Assembly: GCA_945645715.1 (NCBI GenBank)
Contig: CALZFJ010000046.1
Location: forward strand, 1 to 9,398
Direction: 5' to 3'
DNA length: 9,398 bases
DNA from: an uncultured Prevotellaceae bacterium
Lineage (GTDB): Bacteria > Bacteroidota > Bacteroidia > Bacteroidales > Muribaculaceae
This document shows positions 1 to 6,039 of the stretch, in pieces. How positions within the stretch are numbered: position 1 is the first letter of the stretch; each line of letters begins with the position of its first letter. The position numbers and the translations under genes were made by a program. The notes under the pieces are model-generated. The model was not told where the DNA came from and searched no databases. It was given only the letters and a program-made list of their open reading frames with translations.

Positions 1-867
1 CAGGTGGCTATGCCATCATCGTTCGGGCTATGGTTTGGTGCCTATGCCGAAGCTCTCGTCGATGACCTCACTGTGCTCCGTGCTGCCTACGACGTCACCA
101 ACCGCAACCCGCTCGGCTCGGCTGCCGGATATGGCTCCTCGTTCCCGCTCAACCGCACAATGACCACGCAGCTGCTCGGTTTCCGCTCAATCGACTACAA
201 TGTGGTATATGCCCAGATGGGTCGCGGCAAGACTGAGCGCATCGTGGCAAATGCCATCGCCAATGTGGCTGCAACGGTATCGAAGCTCGCTTTTGATGCC
301 TGCATGTACAATTCTCAGAACTTCGGCTTCATAAAGCTCGCCGACGAGTTTACCACCGGCTCATCTATCATGCCTCACAAGAAGAACCCCGATGTGTTTG
401 AGCTTACCCGGGCGAAATGCAACAAGCTACAGGCTCTGCCCTACGAAATCACGCTTATCACCAACAATCTGCCTTCGGGCTACTTCCGCGACCTTCAGCT
501 GGTGAAGGAGTCCTTCCTCCCCGCATTCGACGAGCTGAAGAGCATTCTGGTGATGGTGAACGCAATGATGGCTCAAGTGAAGGTGAACGAGCACATTCTC
601 GACGACCAGCGCTACGACCTCATGTTCTCGGTGGAAGAAGTGAACCGCCGCACCCTCGAAGGAGTCCCCTTCCGCGATGCCTACAAGCAGGTGGGTCTCG
701 AAATCGAAGCCGGACGCTTCAAGCCGGTGAAAGAGGTGGCTCACACCCACGAAGGCTCTATCGGCAACCCCTGCAACGACGAGATTGCCGCCCTCTTTGA
801 AAAGGAGCTGGAGCAATTCGACTTCGACACCTACCACCAAGCCTTCAGCCGGCTGCTCGGCTCGTGA
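1..867 (+). CDS. argH: Argininosuccinate lyase, C-terminal part (5' end outside window)
   Basis: ArgH splits argininosuccinate into arginine and fumarate, the last step of arginine biosynthesis, in the cytoplasm as a homotetramer. The reading frame is open from the first base (Q-V-A-M-P-S-S-F...), so the true start lies upstream. 288 codons are visible, and about 160 N-terminal residues are missing compared with the usual length near 450. The fumarase/aspartase superfamily signature GSSIMPHKKNPD starts at visible codon 120 (base 358); its serine loop carries the catalytic base. The segment RNPLGSAAGYGSSFP-like (here NRNPLGSAAGYG) and the C-terminal helical region (SVEEVNRRTLEGVPFRDAY) also fit ArgH. 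His in place of the more common Gln in the signature is a tolerated variant. The next gene starts 68 bp downstream with no obvious terminator or promoter between, so read-through is possible. No frameshift is seen. Confidence 0.95.
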   Translation, partial: QVAMPSSFGLWFGAYAEALVDDLTVLRAAYDVTNRNPLGSAAGYGSSFPLNRTMTTQLLGFRSIDYNVVYAQMGRGKTERIVANAIANVAATVSKLAFDACMYNSQNFGFIKLADEFTTGSSIMPHKKNPDVFELTRAKCNKLQALPYEITLITNNLPSGYFRDLQLVKESFLPAFDELKSILVMVNAMMAQVKVNEHILDDQRYDLMFSVEEVNRRTLEGVPFRDAYKQVGLEIEAGRFKPVKEVAHTHEGSIGNPCNDEIAALFEKELEQFDFDTYHQAFSRLLGS

Positions 868-935
868 ATTCCCCACCCGGCCCGAATCGTCTGACGAAAA
901 CAACAGCTACTCACTCTTAACTAAATATTAGAGAA

Positions 936-1928
936 ATGGATTACATCGCAAATCCCAACCGCTACGCCGACGGCGTGATGAACTACCGCCAATGTGGCAA
1001 CTCGGGCATCAAGCTGCCCGAAATTACCCTCGGTTTCTGGTGGAACTATGGCGACGGAAACGACTACAACGATTGCCTTGCCCGAATGACCTACGCCTTC
1101 AACAACGGCATCACCTGCTTCGACCTCGCCAACAACTACGGGCCGCCCTTTGGCGCCGCGGAGAGCAATTTCGGCAAAATGTACACCGAAAACTTCAAGG
1201 CTCACCGCCACGAGATGATTATCACCACAAAGGCGGGCTATAATATGTGGGAAGGTCCCTACGGCTGCGGCTCATCGCGCAAGATGCTTATCACAAGCCT
1301 CAACGAGTCGTTGCAGCGCATGAAACTCGACTATGTGGATATCTTCTACTCTCACCGCTACGACGGCTCCACCCCAATAGAGGAGACCATGCAGGCTCTC
1401 ATTGACATTGTGCGCAGCGGAAAAGCTCTATATGTGGGTCTATCGAACTATCCTGCCGACAAACTTGTGGCTGCCGTGGCTTATCTGCGCAACCAGCACG
1501 TGAATCCCATAATCTATCAGGGAAAATACAATATGCTCGTGCGCGACGTGGAGGAGCGTCATTTCGATGCGCTGCAGAACCTCGGCATCGGCTTCACTGC
1601 CTTCTCGCCACTGGCTCAAGGCATTCTGTCGGGTAAATACATCGACGGAATCCCCGCCGATTCGCGTGCCGCTTGCCTCAACCCGCTCATGAAGGATATG
1701 ATTACCACCGACGCGCTGAAGAAAGTGCAACGACTGAAGCTCATTGCCGAAACTCGCGGACAGACCCTCGCCCAGATGGCTGTGGCTTGGATTCTCGCCA
1801 AGCAGGCTGTAACTTCGGTGATTGTTGGCTCACGCACCGTGGAACAACTTGCCGACAGCATCGGCGCCGTACACAATAGCTCTTTCACCGCCGAGGAATT
1901 GCTCGAAATCAATCAGATTCTGCTATGA
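936..1928 (+). CDS. yghZ: Aldo/keto reductase, YghZ-like (L-glyceraldehyde 3-phosphate reductase family)
   Basis: This is an NADPH-dependent cytosolic aldo/keto reductase of 330 residues with the (beta/alpha)8 barrel fold. It resembles E. coli YghZ/Gpr throughout, from the N-terminal block (MDYIANPNRY versus the ANPERY-type start of YghZ) through FDLANNYGPP, TTKAGYNMW, GPYGCGSSRK, VDIFYSHR, GKALYVGLSNY and FSPLAQGILSGKY. That family reduces L-glyceraldehyde 3-phosphate and methylglyoxal and is related to K+-channel beta subunits. The catalytic tetrad is complete: Asp63, Tyr68, Lys99 and His140. The C-terminal cofactor-binding part is visible as SVIVGSRTVEQLADS (294-308). The start at 936 is supported by the N-terminal match. 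There is no Shine-Dalgarno, only an A/T-rich stretch, as is usual in Bacteroidetes. The stop overlaps the start of the next gene by 4 bp. The substrate in this organism is inferred from the family, not seen. Confidence 0.9.
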   Translation: MDYIANPNRYADGVMNYRQCGNSGIKLPEITLGFWWNYGDGNDYNDCLARMTYAFNNGITCFDLANNYGPPFGAAESNFGKMYTENFKAHRHEMIITTKAGYNMWEGPYGCGSSRKMLITSLNESLQRMKLDYVDIFYSHRYDGSTPIEETMQALIDIVRSGKALYVGLSNYPADKLVAAVAYLRNQHVNPIIYQGKYNMLVRDVEERHFDALQNLGIGFTAFSPLAQGILSGKYIDGIPADSRAACLNPLMKDMITTDALKKVQRLKLIAETRGQTLAQMAVAWILAKQAVTSVIVGSRTVEQLADSIGAVHNSSFTAEELLEINQILL

Positions 1929-2428
1929 TACGCCGCTGGATTGCTTGCTTTGTAATGGCTGTGGTTGCTGCAGTGGCGTGCACCACTATCGACGATAACC
2001 GCACGCCCTCCTATCAGGTCCATATAAAACTGAACAGCGTGGGACTGTGGGACACATATGGCGTACACGGCATGGGCGACCACCGTGTGTTCAGCGCCCG
2101 CAAGAAGCTACCCTCTAATTTCCACTTCACCGCCAACACATTCACCGGATTTGCCGGCGTGCTGCTGATGATGGGCTACGACTTTACCACCCAGACCTAC
2201 AACACTCCTGTAGCTTACGAGATTGCTTGCCCGGTGGAGTGCCGGTATGATGTAACAGTGGATTACAATCCCGAGACCTTCGAGGCTGTATGCCCCAAGT
2301 GCGGCTCACACTTCAACGTGCTCGAAGGCGGCGGTGCTGCTGTGTCGGGACTCGCCTACGACCGTCACTACGGCCTCACCCGCTACCGCGTCACTCCCGA
2401 CAACGGCGGCTACATAGTGAGCAATTAA
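1925..2428 (+). CDS. Small lipoprotein with Rieske-like / zinc-ribbon-like cysteine motif
   Basis: This is a 167-residue protein with no named function that I recognise. It starts inside the ATGA overlap with the upstream reductase, which suggests translational coupling. The N-terminus is a lipoprotein signal: Arg3-Arg4, a hydrophobic stretch 5-18, and lipobox A-V-A-Cys19, so the mature protein should be anchored in an envelope membrane. The following TTIDD gives no clear sorting call. The central part holds Cys102-P-V-E-Cys106 and, 17 residues further on, Cys123-P-K-Cys126-G-S-H-F. The second box looks like the second Rieske box (CPxHGSxF) with the cluster-binding His changed to Cys126; the first box has Val104 where CxH would need His. 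The four cysteines could instead bind zinc or a rubredoxin-like iron. The tail (GGAAVSG...LTRYRVTP) fits a beta-rich Rieske-type end. The metal and partner are unknown. A role in redox or envelope maintenance would be a guess. Confidence 0.75.
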   Translation: MIRRWIACFVMAVVAAVACTTIDDNRTPSYQVHIKLNSVGLWDTYGVHGMGDHRVFSARKKLPSNFHFTANTFTGFAGVLLMMGYDFTTQTYNTPVAYEIACPVECRYDVTVDYNPETFEAVCPKCGSHFNVLEGGGAAVSGLAYDRHYGLTRYRVTPDNGGYIVSN

Positions 2429-2433
2429 CCCCC

Positions 2434-2460
2434 TATTAGTCTTATTAGTCCTATTCGATA
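2434..2460 (+). repeat. Short 9-bp tandem repeat in intergenic gap
   Basis: The unit TATTAGTCT is followed directly by TATTAGTCC, and a third partial unit starts TATT before diverging. The repeat fills half of the 55-bp gap between the lipoprotein stop and the aminopeptidase start. No TAnnTTTG promoter element is evident in this gap, so the downstream gene may be transcribed from upstream. Function is unknown. Confidence 0.5.
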
Positions 2461-2483
2461 ACAATCAAAAAAATCAACAAAAT

Positions 2484-4265
2484 ATGTCAAAATCAACACT
2501 GAAAAATCTTGAAGCTTTGCGCGACGAGATGCGCCGCGTGAAGGTGAGTGCAGTGATTATTCCCGGCACTGACTATCACCAGAGTGAATATATAAGCGAC
2601 CACTGGAAATTCCGCGACTGGGTCACCGGTTTCACCGGAAGCAACGGCACTGCCGTGGTTACTCTCGACAATGCCGGACTGTGGACCGACTCGCGCTACT
2701 TCCTCCAGGCTGCACAGCAGCTCGAAGACTCGGGCGTTGACCTCCACAAGGAGGATATTCCCGGCGAGGCTACCATCACCGAGTGGCTTGCCGAGCAACT
2801 TGGCGAGGACGATGTGCTTGCTGTAGATGGACGCCTTTTCTCTATCGTAAAGGCTAATGCACTCGAGGAATTTTGCGGCCGCAACGGTTTCCGCTTTGCT
2901 GCCGACTTCGCCGTAGCCGACCGTGTGTGGACCGACCGCCCCGAGCGTCCGCTCGCCAAGGCTTTCGTGCACGACGATGCCTATGCCGGCGAAAGTGCGT
3001 CATCGAAAATTGAGCGCGTAATGGCTGAGGTGGAGAAAATGGGTGCCGATGCTGTGTTTATCCCTGCTCTCGACGAAATTGCATGGACTCTCAACCTCCG
3101 CGGCGAAGATGTGGCTTTCACTCCGGTCGTAATCAGCTATCTCTATCTCTCCGACAAGGAAAACGTGCTCTTTATCGACTCTGCCAAGGTTGATGATGCC
3201 GTGAAAGCTCACCTCAAAGAGGCTGGAGTGAAAATCAAGGGCTACGATGATGTGGAAGACTATCTCGGAAAGGTTTCGGTGAACACCACCGTGCTTCTCG
3301 ACCCGAATATCGTTAGCGATACCCTCGCCCGTGCACTTGAATGTTACAAGGTGTATGGCAAGTCGCCTGTGTCGTTGCTTAAGGCCATAAAGAACGATGT
3401 GCAGATTGCCGGAACCCGCAAGGCAATGGAACGCGACGGTGCCGCACTCGTGCGCCTCTTCAAGTGGCTCGAAGAGAATGTGGCATCGGGCAACTACAAT
3501 GAGTGCGATGTGTGGGAAATGGGCAAGAAATTCCGCGCAGCAAGCGACCTCTATCGCGGCGACAGCTTCGGAATGATTGCCGGATACAAGGAGCATGGCG
3601 CTATCGTGCACTACTCGGCTTCGGAGGAGAGTGCTTCTACCCTCCACGCCGACGGATTGCTGCTCGTGGACAGCGGCGGCCAGTATCTCGACGGAACCAC
3701 CGACATCACCCGAACTGTATCACTCGGCAATCCCACCGCCGACGAGATTCACGACTACACTCTTGTGCTCAAGGGACATCTTGCCATTGCACGGGCACAG
3801 TTCCCGGTGGGTACTCGCGGCAGCCAGCTTGATGCTCTTGCACGCATCTATCAGTGGGAAGAGGGCAAGACCTATCTGCACGGCACCGGCCATGGTGTAG
3901 GACATTTCCTCGGTGTTCACGAGGGACCACAGAATATTCGTCTCAACGAGAACCCTGCCACTTTGCAGCCGGGAATGATCACCAGCGACGAGCCGGGCAT
4001 CTACAAAGCCGGTCGCTACGGCATTCGCACTGAGAATCTTGTGCTCTGCGTGCCGGGTGTGCACAGCGTGGAGTTTGGCGACTTCCTGAAGTTTGAGACG
4101 CTTACGCTGTTCCCCTACGATGCGCGTCTCATCGACCTCTCAATGCTGTCGGCAAAGGAAATTGCACAGGTGAATGACTATCACGCTATGGTGCGCGAGC
4201 GTCTTACGCCCTACCTCAACGCCGAGGAGGCTGCATGGCTCGCCGACAAGACCAAGGCTCTATAA
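2484..4265 (+). CDS. Xaa-Pro aminopeptidase (aminopeptidase P, M24B family)
   Basis: This metallopeptidase removes the N-terminal residue from peptides with proline at position two. With no signal peptide it should act in the cytosol, in peptide turnover. At 593 residues it matches the long three-domain type (similar to animal XPNPEP1), not the shorter E. coli PepP. It has two creatinase-like N-terminal domains (about 5-140 and 160-320), the pita-bread catalytic domain (about 325-540) and the C-terminal M24 extension to 593. All five dinuclear metal ligands are present with family spacing: Asp396 and Asp407 (DSGGQYLDGTTD), His470 (HGTGHGVGH), Glu503 (SDEPGIY) and Glu517 (GIRTEN). His479 in VHEGP fits the second conserved active-site histidine. 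The start is ATG in an A-rich context typical of Bacteroidetes. It lies 55 bp after the lipoprotein and 67 bp before the carbonic anhydrase-like gene, same strand. It looks intact. Confidence 0.95.
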   Translation: MSKSTLKNLEALRDEMRRVKVSAVIIPGTDYHQSEYISDHWKFRDWVTGFTGSNGTAVVTLDNAGLWTDSRYFLQAAQQLEDSGVDLHKEDIPGEATITEWLAEQLGEDDVLAVDGRLFSIVKANALEEFCGRNGFRFAADFAVADRVWTDRPERPLAKAFVHDDAYAGESASSKIERVMAEVEKMGADAVFIPALDEIAWTLNLRGEDVAFTPVVISYLYLSDKENVLFIDSAKVDDAVKAHLKEAGVKIKGYDDVEDYLGKVSVNTTVLLDPNIVSDTLARALECYKVYGKSPVSLLKAIKNDVQIAGTRKAMERDGAALVRLFKWLEENVASGNYNECDVWEMGKKFRAASDLYRGDSFGMIAGYKEHGAIVHYSASEESASTLHADGLLLVDSGGQYLDGTTDITRTVSLGNPTADEIHDYTLVLKGHLAIARAQFPVGTRGSQLDALARIYQWEEGKTYLHGTGHGVGHFLGVHEGPQNIRLNENPATLQPGMITSDEPGIYKAGRYGIRTENLVLCVPGVHSVEFGDFLKFETLTLFPYDARLIDLSMLSAKEIAQVNDYHAMVRERLTPYLNAEEAAWLADKTKAL

Positions 4266-4275
4266 TAATCAGTCG

Positions 4276-4294
4276 GCGTGCCTTCGGGACACGC
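4276..4294 (+). terminator. Hairpin with UUCG tetraloop, possible weak terminator or processing site
   Basis: GCGTGCC and GGACACGC flank a TTCG loop closed by C-G, the especially stable cUUCGg tetraloop, with a single bulged A at 4289. The stem is 7 bp. It is followed after a few bases by a broken T-rich stretch (4301-4308, TAACTTTT), too interrupted for a confident intrinsic terminator. That same stretch differs by one base from the Bacteroidetes -7 element, so it may partly separate transcription of the peptidase from the next gene. Confidence 0.4.
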
Positions 4295-4332
4295 TATCTC
4301 TAACTTTTAAATCAAACTAAACTACCGGAATT

Positions 4333-4854
4333 ATGGCATTAATAAAATCAGTAAGAGGATTCACTCCCAAATTCGGCAATGACTGCTTCCTTGCCGACAA
4401 CGCCACCATCATAGGCGATGTGACGATGGGCGACGAGTGCAGCATCTGGTTTGGCACCGTGCTGCGTGGCGACGTTAACACCATCACCATCGGCAACCGC
4501 GTGAACATTCAAGACGGCTCGGTGCTGCACACTCTCTATGAGAAATCGACTATCGAAATAGGCAATGACGTTTCCATCGGTCACAACGTGACTATTCATG
4601 GTGCAAAGGTGCGCGATTTTGCCCTCATAGGCATGGGAAGCGTGCTGCTCGACCACGCCGAGGTGGGCGAAGGCGCGATTGTGGCAGCTGGCAGCGTTGT
4701 CACCGGAAAGACTAAAATCGGCCCTAACGAACTGTGGGCAGGTGCTCCTGCCAAGTTCATAAAGATGGTCGATCCTGCCCAGGCAAAGGAAATCAACATC
4801 AAAATCGCCAAGAACTACCTTATGTACTCCAAGTGGTACACCGAGGAGGAATAA
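4333..4854 (+). CDS. Gamma-class carbonic anhydrase family protein (left-handed beta-helix)
   Basis: This 173-residue cytosolic protein is built of hexapeptide repeats that form a left-handed beta-helix, followed by a C-terminal alpha-helix (about 150-170). It belongs to the YrdA/PaaY/CamH group. The three zinc-binding histidines are present as His66 (GSVLH), His84 and His89 (IGHNVTIH), with the spacing of the archaeal Cam enzyme. The active-site residues Arg45, Asp47 (LRGD) and Gln60 (NIQDGS) are also conserved. The acidic loop of the Cam prototype is absent, as in CamH-type members. It may hydrate CO2 as a trimer, but several family members show weak or no carbonic anhydrase activity, so the reaction is inferred. 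The start ATG follows a CCGGAATT context with no clear Shine-Dalgarno. It is the last gene of the + strand block before a strong terminator region. Confidence 0.92.
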   Translation: MALIKSVRGFTPKFGNDCFLADNATIIGDVTMGDECSIWFGTVLRGDVNTITIGNRVNIQDGSVLHTLYEKSTIEIGNDVSIGHNVTIHGAKVRDFALIGMGSVLLDHAEVGEGAIVAAGSVVTGKTKIGPNELWAGAPAKFIKMVDPAQAKEINIKIAKNYLMYSKWYTEEE

Positions 4855-4872
4855 TCCTGCACCGCACACCGA

Positions 4873-4886
4873 GGAGGCAATCCTCC
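4873..4886 (+). other. Small hairpin downstream of carbonic anhydrase-like gene
   Basis: GGAGG and CCTCC flank a CAAT loop. It is the first of three hairpins in the 178-bp gap between convergent genes. It has no T-tract, so no terminator call is made from this one alone. Confidence 0.35.
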
Positions 4887-4901
4887 CCAAATATCGACAC
4901 C

Positions 4902-4943
4902 ATGAGAAGCCCGAAGCCACACCCGGCTCCGGGCTTCGCTCAT
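4902..4943 (+). other. Long stable hairpin without U-tract
   Basis: An outer stem ATGAG/CTCAT (4902-4906 with 4939-4943) stacks on AAGCCCG/CGGGCTT (4907-4913 with 4930-4936), leaving a two-base bulge at 4937-4938. An inner AGCC/GGCT stem (4915-4918 with 4925-4928) closes on ACACCC. That gives about 16 base pairs. No T-run follows, so it may protect the 3' end of the upstream mRNA or assist termination. Confidence 0.55.
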
Positions 4944-4963
4944 CTCCACCCCATGATGGGAGC

Positions 4964-5025
4964 AAGCATTCCACTGCAAAAACAGTCGCACCATTCGACC
5001 ATTTTTGCAGTGGAGCATGCTTTTT
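4964..5025 (+). terminator. Strong intrinsic terminator between convergent genes
   Basis: The left arm 4964-4982 (AAGCATTCCACTGCAAAAA) pairs with the right arm 5002-5022, with 13 perfect pairs next to the loop, a two-base GC bulge, then six more pairs. The loop contains a nested GTCG/CGAC stem (4985-4988 with 4996-4999). A run of five T from 5021, then CTCTT, follows the outer stem, as expected for rho-independent termination of the + strand carbonic anhydrase-like transcript. The nested hairpin is itself flanked by A5 on the left and T5 on the right, which could also slow polymerase arriving from the minus-strand gene. That second role is inference. Confidence 0.85.
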
Positions 5026-5032
5026 CTCTTGA

Positions 5033-5896
5033 TTAACGCGGTTTCACGGCTTTGGCGGGAAGCAAATGTGGGCCGCTACCCGGGATGCTGCCCTTCTTGC
5101 TGTCGAAGCTGCTGCCCGATGTGGGAATCGGCGAACGATAGTCGTGGTGGTCGTAGTTGCCGCTGTTTATGATGCTGTGAAGCAAGCCTCCCACATCTAT
5201 TCCAAAGGCACAATTGCCAATATTCACTGTGGGTGTCACAATGGGGATAGTCTGCCAGCGGTTGAGATTCGGGTCGAACACCCTGCGCACACCCAGCTCC
5301 ATGCCAAACGTCTCACTTGCCTGATAGCGAATGGAGCCGCCGAAGCACGAGAAATTGACGTAGGGCATCGCCGCCGGCGAGTCATATACATTGCCCGACG
5401 AATAGTTGCCGAAAACGCTTATCGTGAAATGAGGGTCGATTTGATAGGATACACTGCCCGATATGCCAAAGTCATTGTAGAGGTTACGGTTGATGTGGTA
5501 TTTATAGCCCGATAATGCCCCGGTCACAGTGAACCGGTCCAAGTGCTGTGAGATGCCGACAGTGGCACTATTGAAATTACCAAGTCCGGGCATCACGTCG
5601 GTGCTCCCAATGCCATAGATAGCCCCATCGTCCCAATGGTGTAGCTCCTGCAAGTTGCTAATGCTGAATGCAGGCAACTGGTGTTGCGGCACTTGGATGG
5701 AATAGAAGCTGTGCGGAGTTGCAATAACGGCATTCGATGGCAAAAGCCATGGCAAAGCAAGGCTTGCCGAAGTAGAGGCATCAACAGAAGGTGTGGAAAC
5801 GTCGTCAGCCACTACGGGCACTGCTTCCTCTTGCGCCACAAGTGACACAGTCGGCAGAAGCATTGCAAGTGACAATATGAATGTCGGCAGTTTCAT
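5033..5896 (-). CDS. Secreted, probable outer-membrane beta-barrel protein of unknown function
   Basis: This 287-residue protein starts with a clear Sec signal peptide (Lys2, hydrophobic core 5-20, probable cleavage after Ala21 before Gln22, a common Bacteroidetes pattern). A Ser/Thr/Val/Pro-rich linker (about 23-60) follows. The body (about 85-245) alternates polar and hydrophobic residues with aromatic ends, as in amphipathic beta-strands: AIYGIGSTDVMPGLGNF, FTVTGALSGYKYHINRNLY, FGISGSVSYQ, FTISVFGNYSSG, FGGSIRYQ, FGMELGVRRVF, then TIPIVTPTVNIGN. This layout resembles a family of small Bacteroidales outer-membrane proteins, recognised from general pattern only. A polar Gly/Pro/His-rich tail of about 43 residues follows the last likely strand. 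The gene converges on the upstream block and is divergent from the acyltransferase. A weak -7-like TAATTTAG lies on the minus strand at 5927-5920 without a good -33 partner. No function is assigned. Confidence 0.8.
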   Translation of the reverse strand: MKLPTFILSLAMLLPTVSLVAQEEAVPVVADDVSTPSVDASTSASLALPWLLPSNAVIATPHSFYSIQVPQHQLPAFSISNLQELHHWDDGAIYGIGSTDVMPGLGNFNSATVGISQHLDRFTVTGALSGYKYHINRNLYNDFGISGSVSYQIDPHFTISVFGNYSSGNVYDSPAAMPYVNFSCFGGSIRYQASETFGMELGVRRVFDPNLNRWQTIPIVTPTVNIGNCAFGIDVGGLLHSIINSGNYDHHDYRSPIPTSGSSFDSKKGSIPGSGPHLLPAKAVKPR

Positions 5897-5987
5897 GAGT
5901 GGTGAAAACTTTAACGCTGCTAAATTAATCTTTTTTCAGCATAACACGCCTCATTGTTCATTGATTTTCTCGCGATTTTAGATTTTT

Positions 5988-6018
5988 TTGGCTATATCGC
6001 AGATAATAGCTATTTTTG
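5988..6018 (+). promoter_or_regulatory. Bacteroidetes-type promoter of the acyltransferase gene
   Basis: TATTTTTG at 6011-6018 matches the Bacteroidetes sigma-ABfr -7 consensus TAnnTTTG exactly, and a TTG at 5988-5990 sits 20 bases upstream as a -33 element. Transcription would begin a few bases after 6018, leaving a 5' leader of only about 10-15 nt before ATG 6038. The promoter lies in the gap divergent to the outer-membrane protein gene. Confidence 0.7.
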
Positions 6019-6039
6019 CAAACAAAAAAATTGCGATAT
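5994..6039. repeat. 8-bp inverted repeat flanking the -7 element
   Basis: ATATCGCA at 5994-6001 is the exact reverse complement of TGCGATAT at 6032-6039. The arms lie 30 bp apart, one between the -33 and -7 elements and one overlapping the start codon. The left arm lies upstream of the expected transcription start, so this would act on DNA (for example as half-sites for a regulator), not as an mRNA hairpin. Confidence 0.45.

Noticed and set aside
868..935. Terminator or promoter between argH and the aldo/keto reductase
   Set aside because: Only a trivial CGTCTGACG self-complementarity and an AT-rich stretch are seen. There is no T-tract hairpin and no TAnnTTTG element.
2228..2314. A functional 2Fe-2S Rieske protein
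   Set aside because: The two histidine ligands required by the Rieske motif are absent (Val104 and Cys126 at those positions), so a normal Rieske cluster cannot be claimed.
3000..3647. A 215-codon minus-strand open frame opposite the aminopeptidase, and a 208-codon one at 4348-4974 opposite the carbonic anhydrase-like gene
   Set aside because: Both lie opposite strongly supported genes, have low-complexity His/Val/Ala-rich translations with no recognisable domain, and are expected by-products of the codon bias of the + strand genes.
4902..4943. CRISPR repeat or repetitive extragenic palindrome
   Set aside because: The hairpin occurs once in the window with no spacer-repeat pattern. Repeat status cannot be judged without the genome.
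5066..5515. A 149-codon + strand open frame within the minus-strand outer-membrane protein gene
   Set aside because: It has no signal or domain, and the opposite strand encodes a protein with a clear signal peptide and regular beta-strand pattern.
5954..6037. N-terminal extension of the acyltransferase from ATG 5954
   Set aside because: The extension contains the exact-match promoter (-33 at 5988, -7 at 6011), and its residues do not resemble the family. The family pattern begins right after ATG 6038.
5994..6039. Invertible promoter (phase variation switch)
   Set aside because: The arms are only 8 bp and 30 bp apart, much shorter than known Bacteroides invertible promoters. No invertase gene is present in the window, and inversion would remove the spacing of the -33 and -7 elements.
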